DNA from: Acidobacteriota bacterium
GTDB lineage: Bacteria > Acidobacteriota > Polarisedimenticolia > JAPUIV01
Assembly (NCBI GenBank): GCA_027296665.1
Contig: JAPUIV010000008.1
Coordinates: 1 to 9,619 of the forward strand
DNA length: 9,619 bases
Reading direction: 5' to 3'
Shown: one piece after another, positions 1-5,469 of the stretch
Numbering within the stretch: the first letter of the stretch is position 1
Layout: the number at the start of each line of letters is the position of its first letter
The notes under the pieces: model-generated
What the model saw: only the letters and a program-made list of their open reading frames with translations
Database searches by the model: none
What the model was told of the DNA's origin: nothing
Made by a program: the position numbers and the translations under genes

Positions 1-902
1 CAGTGGACCTCGACCAGGACCCCGTCGGCCCCGACGGCCGCCGCGGCGCGCGAGAGCGGCACGACCATCGACCGCTTGCCCGAGCCGTGGCTGGGATCGA
101 CCAGGATCGGCAGATGGCTCATTCGGTGCACCGCCGGCACCAGGCTGAGGTCCAGGGTGTTGCGGGTATGATCGGAAAAGGTGCGAACCCCCCGTTCACA
201 TAGGAACAGGTTGTAATTTCCTTCTGAATAGATATATTCCGCCGCCATCAGGAGTTCATCCAGGGTTGCCGACATGCCCCGTTTCAAAAAAACGGGAAGC
301 CGGGAGCGGCCCGCCGCCCGGAGCAGGGAGAAGTTCTGCATGTTGCGGGCGCCGATCTGGATCACATCGGCATACTGCTCCACCAGGTGAAGACTCTCGG
401 CATCCAACGCCTCGGTGACCACCGGCAGCCCGGTCTCCTCCCTGGCCTTGGCCAGGATGCGCAGACCTTCCTCCTGCAATCCCTGGAAGGAATAGGGGGA
501 GGTGCGCGGCTTGAAAGCCCCTCCCCGTAATAGGTGCGCACCTGCTTCCTTGACGAGAGAGGCGATCCGGAGGGTCTGCTCCTCGCTCTCCACGGCACAG
601 GGCCCGGCGATGATGGTGAACCGATCGGACGAGATGGTCACATCACCGATCTGGACGACGGTATTCTCCTTCTTGACCTCCCGGCTCACCAGTTTGTACG
701 GTTTGGTCACCGGAATGGTCTCCTTGACCCCCGGGAGGGATTCGAACACGGCGGAATCGACCATCCCGCGGTTCCCGGTGACCCCGATGGCGGTTCGCTG
801 CTCCCCGGGGATGGGGTGGGCCTTCAGGCCGAACGATTCGACCTTTTCGATGACCTTCCGGACCTCCTCCTCGGAGACCCCCAGTTCCATCACGATAAGC
901 AT
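1..902 (-). CDS. aroF: 3-deoxy-7-phosphoheptulonate (DAHP) synthase, C-terminus cut off by window edge
   Basis: This enzyme condenses phosphoenolpyruvate with erythrose 4-phosphate in the first step of the shikimate pathway to aromatic amino acids, in the cytosol. Three hundred codons are visible. The reading frame shows an N-terminal domain of about 80 residues (MLIVMELGVSEEEVRKVIEK) of the ferredoxin-like type known from Thermotoga DAHP synthase, where it mediates feedback inhibition by tyrosine or phenylalanine. The (beta/alpha)8 barrel follows, with IIAGPCAVES (Cys102, expected metal ligand), LRGGAFKPRTSPYSFQG, VVTEALDAESL, QIGARNMQNF, VFLKRGMSAT, VDPSHGSGKR and GADGVLVEVH. These include the conserved metal-binding His and Glu. 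Only the last few dozen residues are missing. ATG at 902 is the first possible start after an in-frame TAG 15 bases further upstream, though its ribosome-binding site is weak. A second ATG four codons in cannot be excluded. It is transcribed away from the tRNA-thrS cluster. The family is certain; aroF versus aroG naming is convention. Confidence 0.95.
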   Translation of the reverse strand, partial: MLIVMELGVSEEEVRKVIEKVESFGLKAHPIPGEQRTAIGVTGNRGMVDSAVFESLPGVKETIPVTKPYKLVSREVKKENTVVQIGDVTISSDRFTIIAGPCAVESEEQTLRIASLVKEAGAHLLRGGAFKPRTSPYSFQGLQEEGLRILAKAREETGLPVVTEALDAESLHLVEQYADVIQIGARNMQNFSLLRAAGRSRLPVFLKRGMSATLDELLMAAEYIYSEGNYNLFLCERGVRTFSDHTRNTLDLSLVPAVHRMSHLPILVDPSHGSGKRSMVVPLSRAAAAVGADGVLVEVH

Positions 903-944
903 GCTATTGGCAATCCACTATGGAAAAAATCCAGTAATTGTGGG

Positions 945-973
945 ATGATACTCCACGGTACGACCCCGATCAA
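945..973 (-). promoter_or_regulatory. Candidate sigma70-type promoter for aroF
   Basis: On the minus strand TTGATC (973-968) is followed after 17 bp by TATCAT (950-945). This is 4/6 and 5/6 matches to the consensus at ideal spacing. Transcription would begin near 938 and leave a leader of about 36 nt before the aroF ATG. Assignment is by position and motif only. Confidence 0.4.
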
Positions 974-1017
974 CCGGGCGTCCGGGAGATCGCGTGTCAA
1001 ACCTGGATCCACAACGG

Positions 1018-1047
1018 TTGACAGGCCTTCGCCCCCTTTTTTATACT
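1018..1047 (+). promoter_or_regulatory. Strong sigma70-type promoter for tRNA-Val and probably thrS
   Basis: A perfect -35 box TTGACA (1018-1023) is separated by 18 bp from TATACT (1042-1047), a 5/6 match to the -10 consensus. The start site would lie near 1054, giving a tRNA precursor with a leader of about 54 nt. No GC-rich discriminator is seen after the -10 box, so typical stringent control is not evident. Because no terminator separates the tRNA from thrS, this is also the most likely promoter of the downstream cluster. Confidence 0.75.
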
Positions 1048-1069
1048 GAAGGTTCATCTGGAGTTATGC

Positions 1070-1094
1070 GATCGGCGATGGGGTCATCCCGATC
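1070..1094 (+). other. Stem-loop in the tRNA-Val leader
   Basis: GATCGG (1070-1075) pairs with CCGATC (1089-1094), and GATG (1077-1080) pairs with CATC (1085-1088). Only C1076 is bulged, and the loop is GGGT. The 10-bp hairpin sits 13 nt before the mature 5' end of the tRNA. It may be a processing or stability element. No U-tract follows, so it is not an intrinsic terminator. Confidence 0.5.
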
Positions 1095-1107
1095 CCGTCA
1101 GGCCTTT

Positions 1108-1182
1108 AGGCGCGTAGCTCAGTGGGAGAGCGCTACCTTGACACGGTAGAGGCCAGCGGTTCAATCCCGCTCGCGCCTACCA
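1108..1182 (+). tRNA. tRNA-Val, anticodon GAC, CCA encoded
   Basis: A complete cloverleaf can be drawn. The acceptor AGGCGCG (1108-1114) pairs with CGCGCCT (1172-1178). The D stem is GCTC/GAGC (1117-1120, 1128-1131). The anticodon stem is CTACC/GGTAG (1133-1137, 1145-1149) around loop TTGACAC, with anticodon GAC at 1140-1142. The variable loop has 5 nt. The T stem is AGCGG/CCGCT (1155-1159, 1167-1171) with loop TTCAATC. Discriminator A1179 is followed by genomic CCA (1180-1182). Anticodon GAC reads GUC and GUU valine codons. The gene is preceded by its own promoter and lies 35 bp before thrS in the same direction. Confidence 0.97.
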
Positions 1183-1217
1183 GGGATTTTGAGTCGTTCG
1201 CGTGAGGAACGGTTGAA

Positions 1218-3152
1218 ATGGCGACCATTCAGGTTCATTGGCCCGACGGCACCAAGGGGAACTTTCCCGCCGGGACGGGATTGGAAGAGGCGGCTCGGGA
1301 CTGGAACCCCAAAAAGGCCCGTCGCGCCTTCGCCGGGAAGATCGACGGAAAGGTCGTCGACATCTATACCCGGTTGACGAAGGATTGTGAGCTGGATCTG
1401 GTTTTGCCGGAGGATCCGGAAGGACTCGAAGTGTACCGGCACAGCACCGCCCATCTTCTGGCCCACGCCGTCAAGGAGATCTTCCCCGCCGTTCAGATCG
1501 GAATCGGTCCGGTAACGGTGGATGGTTTCTTCTACGATTTCGAAAAGGAGAAACCCTTCATTCCCGAAGATCTGGAGAAGATCGAAGCCAGGATGCAGGC
1601 GATCATCGACAAGAACCTTCCCATCCGCCGGGTAGAGAAAAAAAAGGCCGAGGCCCGCGACTACTTCCGGGCCCAGGGTGACCTCCTCAAAACCCAACTG
1701 GTCGAGGAGAAGGGTGGTTCCACCGTTTCCTGTTACCAGCAGGACGGCTTCCTCGATTTCTGTCTCGGACCCCATCTCCCTTCCACCGGCAGGATCAAGG
1801 CGTTCAAGCTGCTGAGCATCGCGGGGGCCTACTGGAAAGGATCGGAAAAGAACCAGATGCTCCAGAGGATCTACGGTACGTCGTTCCCCAAGCCGGAGCA
1901 GCTGCGCGAGTTTCTCCGCCTCCGGGAGGAGGCAAAGAAGCGCGACCACAGGAAACTGGGTCCCGCCCTCGATCTGTTCAGCGTGCAGGAGAAAGCCGGC
2001 GCCGGCCTGATCTTCTGGCATCCGGCAGGAGCCCGGGTGCGGATGCGCCTCGAGGAGTACTGGAAGGAAGAGCACGCCAAGCGGGGTTATGAGTTCGTTT
2101 ATACCCCTCACTTCGCGCGGGACGAATTGTGGAGAAAGACCGGGCATTTTGATTTTTACAAGGAAAACCTGTACACCTTCAAGATCGACGGCGAAGGGTA
2201 TGTCATCAAGCCGATGAATTGCCCCGGCCATATCCTCATTTACAAGAGCAAGCGGCGGAGCTACCGCGAGCTTCCGATCCGGTTTGCCGAACTCGGCACG
2301 GTGTACCGCTATGAGAGATCAGGGGTGCTGCACGGCACCATGCGGGTGCGCGGCTTCACCCAGGACGACGCCCACATTTTCTGCACCCGGGACCAGATCC
2401 TCGAAGAGATTGTCGGCGTCATCGATCTCACCAAGTCGTTTCTCAGTGTTTTTGGATACAAGGATTACGAAGTCGATCTCAGCATCCGCGACTCCGACCA
2501 TCCGGAAAAGTACGCCGGGGGTGACGAGGACTGGAAGATGGCCGAAGAAAGCTTGGTGCGGGCCCTCGAACAGACAGGGTTGCCCTTCCGGCGCATGCCG
2601 GGTGAGGCGGTCTTTTACGGCCCCAAGATTGACATCCGCATGCGGGACGCCCTGGGGCGCAGCTGGCAGTGCCCCACCATCCAGTTCGACTTCAATCTTC
2701 CCGAGCGCCTGAACGTAACCTACACCACCCCGGAGGGGAGCGAACAACCGGTTGTGATGATCCATCGGGCCATCTTCGGGTCGTTGGAACGGTTCTTCGG
2801 AGGGTTGATCGAGCATTTCGGAGGAGCCTTTCCCGTGTGGCTGGCCCCGGTCCAGGCGATCCTGCTGCCGATCACCGACCGCACCATAGACTATGGCCGG
2901 CGGGTGGCCGAAAAACTTCGCGCCGAGGGAATCCGGGTTGAAGTGGACGCAAAAAACGAGAAGATTGGCCAGAAGATCAGGCAGGCGCAGTTGCGAAAGA
3001 TCCCCTTCATGCTGGTGATTGGAGACCGCGAGGAGAAGGATGAAACCGTTGCGGTTCGAAACCGCTTCGAGGGGGATCGGGGAAGCTCCAGCGTTGCCGA
3101 CTTCGTTTCCTATCTCCATGAACTGGTAGATGCAAAGGCTTTGACTCCTTAA
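1218..3152 (+). CDS. thrS: Threonine--tRNA ligase
   Basis: This cytosolic class II synthetase charges tRNA-Thr and removes mischarged serine. At 644 residues it is the full bacterial length. The domains in order are TGS (about 1-62), the editing domain (about 63-225), the class II catalytic core (about 245-535) and the HGTP anticodon-binding domain (about 540-644). The editing site is intact: HSTAH (His75, His79) and CLGPH (Cys182, His186). The catalytic zinc ligands are Cys335 in MNCPGH, His386 in DDAHIF and His516 in MIHRAIFGSLERFFGGLIEH. Motif 2 is TVYRYE (361-366). ATG 1218 is chosen for GAGGAA at 1204-1209 and because the TGS domain begins there. No leader resembling tRNA-Thr and no T-box is seen: only 35 bp separate it from tRNA-Val, so translational autocontrol as in E. 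coli is not apparent. A 65-bp gap leads to infC. Confidence 0.98.
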   Translation: MATIQVHWPDGTKGNFPAGTGLEEAARDWNPKKARRAFAGKIDGKVVDIYTRLTKDCELDLVLPEDPEGLEVYRHSTAHLLAHAVKEIFPAVQIGIGPVTVDGFFYDFEKEKPFIPEDLEKIEARMQAIIDKNLPIRRVEKKKAEARDYFRAQGDLLKTQLVEEKGGSTVSCYQQDGFLDFCLGPHLPSTGRIKAFKLLSIAGAYWKGSEKNQMLQRIYGTSFPKPEQLREFLRLREEAKKRDHRKLGPALDLFSVQEKAGAGLIFWHPAGARVRMRLEEYWKEEHAKRGYEFVYTPHFARDELWRKTGHFDFYKENLYTFKIDGEGYVIKPMNCPGHILIYKSKRRSYRELPIRFAELGTVYRYERSGVLHGTMRVRGFTQDDAHIFCTRDQILEEIVGVIDLTKSFLSVFGYKDYEVDLSIRDSDHPEKYAGGDEDWKMAEESLVRALEQTGLPFRRMPGEAVFYGPKIDIRMRDALGRSWQCPTIQFDFNLPERLNVTYTTPEGSEQPVVMIHRAIFGSLERFFGGLIEHFGGAFPVWLAPVQAILLPITDRTIDYGRRVAEKLRAEGIRVEVDAKNEKIGQKIRQAQLRKIPFMLVIGDREEKDETVAVRNRFEGDRGSSSVADFVSYLHELVDAKALTP

Positions 3153-3173
3153 TTGAAGGATTACAATCATCCT

Positions 3174-3200
3174 GTGGTACCGGCCCATCCGGGGGACCAC
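3174..3200 (+). other. Stem-loop in the thrS-infC gap
   Basis: GTGGT (3174-3178) pairs with ACCAC (3196-3200), and an inner CCGG/CCGG stem (3180-3183, 3189-3192) closes a CCCAT loop. There is an asymmetric internal loop between the two stems. It lies 7 nt before the infC Shine-Dalgarno sequence. No U-tract follows, so it is not an intrinsic terminator. A role in infC or L20 control is possible but not shown. Confidence 0.4.
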
Positions 3201-3207
3201 AATTCCC

Positions 3208-3213
3208 AGGAGG
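3208..3213 (+). promoter_or_regulatory. Ribosome-binding site that sets the ATC start of infC
   Basis: The perfect Shine-Dalgarno AGGAGG (extended AGGAGGTGA) ends 4 nt before the ATC at 3218. It is the only strong site in this gap. The first GTG in the frame, 39 bases further on, has only a poor AGGA ahead of it. This site therefore supports the non-standard start. Confidence 0.75.
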
Positions 3214-3217
3214 TGAA

Positions 3218-3754
3218 ATCGTTCGAGATCGAGTAATCGTTCAGGATCGAACCCGGGTGAATGAACGCATCCGCGCAAGGGAGATTCGGGTCATCGGCGA
3301 GGAAGGGCAACAACTCGGGATCTTGACCCCCGAAGAGGCTCTCCGGATGGCCAAGGAACTGGACCTGGATCTCGTCGAGGTCGCCCCGAATGGTTCCCCT
3401 CCGGTTTGCCGGATAATGGATTACGGGAAATTCAAGTTTCAGAAGAGCAAGAAGGCCCACGAGGCAAAAAAGAAACAAAAGGTCATCCACATCAAGGAGG
3501 TCAAGTTCCGCCCCAAGACCGACGAGCATGATTACCAGTTCAAGAAGAACCACGTGCTCAGATTCCTGTCCGAGGGAAAGAAGGTCAAGATTTCGGTAAG
3601 GTTCCGGGGGCGGGAAATCGTTCATTTGGATTACGGGCGCCGGATTCTCGACCGGCTCAAACTAGAGATCGGCGACGGCATGATCGTGGAACAGCAACCG
3701 AGAAAAGAAGGCAGGTTCCTCGACATGGTCATCGCACCCAAGGCCAAGAATTAA
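3218..3754 (+). CDS. infC: Translation initiation factor IF-3, probable ATC start
   Basis: IF3 binds the 30S subunit, keeps it apart from 50S and checks start-codon/initiator-tRNA pairing. The protein contains the N-domain (RVNERIRAREIRVIGEEGQQ, LDLVEVAPNGSPPVCRIMDYGKFKFQKSKK), a lysine-rich linker and the C-domain (KEVKFRPKTDEHDYQFKKNH, VSVRFRGRE-like KISVRFRGREIVH, VEQQPRKEGRFLDMVIAPK). Starting at ATC 3218 gives 178 residues, close to the 180 of E. coli IF3, and places the start 4 nt after AGGAGG. No ATG occurs in the frame upstream of the conserved N-domain. The alternative GTG at 3257 would give 165 residues beginning right at the conserved block, with a weak ribosome-binding site. Rare AUU, AUC or AUA starts are a known hallmark of infC and let IF3 repress its own translation; AUC is known from Myxococcus xanthus. 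The gene is certain and the start is likely. Confidence 0.93.
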   Translation: MVRDRVIVQDRTRVNERIRAREIRVIGEEGQQLGILTPEEALRMAKELDLDLVEVAPNGSPPVCRIMDYGKFKFQKSKKAHEAKKKQKVIHIKEVKFRPKTDEHDYQFKKNHVLRFLSEGKKVKISVRFRGREIVHLDYGRRILDRLKLEIGDGMIVEQQPRKEGRFLDMVIAPKAKN

Positions 3755-3799
3755 CCCCGGGGACACGGAACCGCGGGAATCCGGAAAGGGCAAAGGACA

Positions 3800-3997
3800 A
3801 TGCCGAAACTGAAGACACATCGGGGCGCGGCCAAACGTTTTCGAAAAACCGCCGGGGGAAAGATCAAACGTAGCCATGCTTTTACCAGTCACATCCTTAC
3901 CAAAAAAAGCACCAAGCGAAAACGGAAGCTCGACCGTGAGTGCCTGGTCGACAAGAGCGATTACAAACGGGTCCTGGAAATGCTTCCGTTCGACTGA
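3800..3997 (+). CDS. rpmI: Large ribosomal subunit protein bL35
   Basis: This is a 65-residue, very basic protein with the typical bL35 opening MPKLKTHRGAAKRFRKTAGG and the KRSHAFTSHILTKKSTKRKRKL core. It ends in the usual DYKRVLEMLPF. It is a structural component of the 50S subunit. The length matches the family (about 65). It follows infC by 45 bp, and AAAGGG at 3785-3790 or AAGGA at 3793-3797 can serve as ribosome-binding site. In E. coli the infC-rpmI-rplT mRNA is repressed by L20 binding ahead of rpmI. I could not recognise that specific fold here. Confidence 0.97.
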   Translation: MPKLKTHRGAAKRFRKTAGGKIKRSHAFTSHILTKKSTKRKRKLDRECLVDKSDYKRVLEMLPFD

Positions 3998-4004
3998 GCG
4001 ATGG

Positions 4005-4030
4005 AAAGGGACCGATTCACCGGCCCCTTT
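4005..4030 (+). other. Stem-loop between rpmI and rplT
   Basis: AAAGGG (4005-4010) pairs with CCCTTT (4025-4030), and CCG (4012-4014) pairs with CGG (4021-4023) around the loop ATTCAC. There is one A/C mismatch. It fills most of the 50-bp gap and ends 4 nt before the rplT Shine-Dalgarno. It looks like a short terminator arm but ends in TTTCCC rather than a U-run. It could attenuate, stabilise mRNA or bind L20; none of these is shown. Confidence 0.45.
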
Positions 4031-4047
4031 CCCTAGGAGGTAGAAAC

Positions 4048-4407
4048 GTGCCAAGAGTTCGAAGAGGCTTCAAACGCCACCACCGCAGAACCAAGATACT
4101 CAAGCTCGCCAAGGGTTTCTGGGGCGCCCGGAGGCGCCTCTACAAAACGGCCAAGGAGGCGGTCGATCACGCAATGCTTTACGCCTACCGGGACCGGAAG
4201 GTTCGGAAGCGTCAATTCCGCCGTCTCTGGATCACCCGTATCGGCGCCGCCGCCCGCATCAACGAGATGTCCTATGGAACCTTCATGGGAGGGCTGCGGA
4301 CCGCCGGGGTGGAAATGGACCGGAAAACCCTCTCGGAAATGGCCATTACCGATCCGGAGGGATTCTCGCGCCTCGCAGGCCTTGCCCGGGAGACCCTGGC
4401 TCGGTAG
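4048..4407 (+). CDS. rplT: Large ribosomal subunit protein bL20
   Basis: This is a 119-residue basic protein, against 118 in E. coli. It opens MPRVRRGFKRHHRRTKILKL and continues with AKGFWGARRRLYKTAKEAV, YRDRKVRKRQFRRLWITRIG and AAARINEMSYGTFMGGL. This is a complete bL20. L20 binds 23S rRNA early in 50S assembly and in known bacteria also represses its own operon. The start is GTG at 4048, set 7 nt after a perfect AGGAGG (4035-4040), and the homology begins exactly there. A longer reading frame runs through upstream without any sensible start. pheS begins 25 bp after the stop. Confidence 0.97.
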   Translation: MPRVRRGFKRHHRRTKILKLAKGFWGARRRLYKTAKEAVDHAMLYAYRDRKVRKRQFRRLWITRIGAAARINEMSYGTFMGGLRTAGVEMDRKTLSEMAITDPEGFSRLAGLARETLAR

Positions 4408-4432
4408 CCTGGAAACTGGTGATGGTCACGGA

Positions 4433-5464
4433 ATGGAAAACAAGATCCGTCAAATCAAACAATCCTTCGAGGAGGATCTGAGGGCAGCCCTCCCGACCGG
4501 CCGTCTCGCGGATATCCGGATCAAATACCTGAGCCGGCGGCAGGGCATGATTCCTTCCCTCCTGCAGGAATTCCGCGGCCTCCCCTCCGAACAGAAACCT
4601 GCCATTGGCCGCAGCCTCAATCATCTGAAACAACATATTGAAGAGGAGATCCGGAAGGGGGAGAACCACGCCCGCACGGCGGACAGATTCCGGCCGCAGG
4701 AAGACTTCGACATCACCCTGCCGGGAGTTCCCCCCGCACTCGGATCGATCCATCCCATTTCCCAGATCCAGGAAATCCTGGAAGGAATTTTTCTGGAGAT
4801 GGGATACTCCATTGAGGAAGGGCCCGAGGTGGAGACCGACTTTTACAACTTCGAGGCGCTGCATATGCCGAAAGATCACCCCGCCCGGGATATGCAGGAC
4901 ACCTTCTATCTGCCGGGCGGATTGTTGCTGCGGACCCATACCTCCCCGGTGCAGATCCGCACGATGAAAAAGCAGCGCCCCCCCCTGAAGATCATCGCGC
5001 CGGGAAAAGCCTTCCGGAGGGATTCCGACATCTCCCACTCCCCCATGTTTCACCAACTGGAGGGACTGGTGGTGGATGAGGGGATCACCTTCGGCGATCT
5101 CAAGGGGACCCTGGAACACCTCTGCCGGGCGGTTTTCGACGAGGGAACGCGGGTGCGCCTGCGCCCGAGCTACTTTCCCTTCGTGGAGCCCGGCGCCGAA
5201 TACGATATCAGTTGCCTGGTCTGCGACGGGAAAGGCTGCCGGAGTTGCGGCTCGACCGGTTGGCTGGAAATGGGAGGGGCCGGAATGGTTCATCCGGAGG
5301 TGTTCCGGACGGTGGGGCTCGATCCCGAGAAATTTTCCGGGTTCGCATTCGGCCTCGGCATCGACAGGATCGCGATGCTCCGGTACGGCATCGATGACAT
5401 CCGTTTGTTTTTCGAAAATGACATCCGCTTCCTGCGGCAGATCCAGGACTGCGGAGGGTACTAG
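4433..5464 (+). CDS. pheS: Phenylalanine--tRNA ligase alpha subunit
   Basis: This is the catalytic subunit of the alpha2-beta2 enzyme that charges tRNA-Phe. It has 343 residues, the normal bacterial range. The first 85 residues or so form the N-terminal helical coiled-coil that contacts tRNA. The class II core follows, with GSIHPISQ (104-111), RTHTSPVQ (167-174), motif 2 KAFRRDSDISHSPMFHQLEG (192-211), FPFVEPGAEYDIS and motif 3 GFAFGLGIDRIAM (303-315). An insert with four cysteines (C261, C264, C269, C272; CX2CX4CX2C) resembles the one in Bacillus PheS and could bind zinc. It is absent from E. coli PheS. ATG 4433 fits the family start, although its ribosome-binding site (GGTGATGG or ACGGA) is weak. 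Short spacing on both sides suggests cotranslation with rplT and pheT. Confidence 0.97.
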   Translation: MENKIRQIKQSFEEDLRAALPTGRLADIRIKYLSRRQGMIPSLLQEFRGLPSEQKPAIGRSLNHLKQHIEEEIRKGENHARTADRFRPQEDFDITLPGVPPALGSIHPISQIQEILEGIFLEMGYSIEEGPEVETDFYNFEALHMPKDHPARDMQDTFYLPGGLLLRTHTSPVQIRTMKKQRPPLKIIAPGKAFRRDSDISHSPMFHQLEGLVVDEGITFGDLKGTLEHLCRAVFDEGTRVRLRPSYFPFVEPGAEYDISCLVCDGKGCRSCGSTGWLEMGGAGMVHPEVFRTVGLDPEKFSGFAFGLGIDRIAMLRYGIDDIRLFFENDIRFLRQIQDCGGY

Positions 5465-5469
5465 AATCG

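Noticed and set aside
502..1049. Plus-strand open frames over the start of aroF
   Set aside because: The minus-strand frame gives an unmistakable DAHP synthase. These are antisense shadows.
1183..1217. T-box or threonine-operator leader before thrS
   Set aside because: Only 35 bp are available, with no T-box sequence, no tRNA-Thr-like arm and no terminator.
3257..3259. GTG as the start of infC
   Set aside because: It is possible but less likely, because its only ribosome-binding site is a poor AGGA at 10 nt. The ATC at 3218 follows a perfect AGGAGG and gives the usual IF3 length.
1161..3278. Minus-strand open frames of 356 and 319 codons opposite thrS
   Set aside because: One overlaps the tRNA gene and both mirror the well-supported thrS. 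Neither protein resembles anything known.
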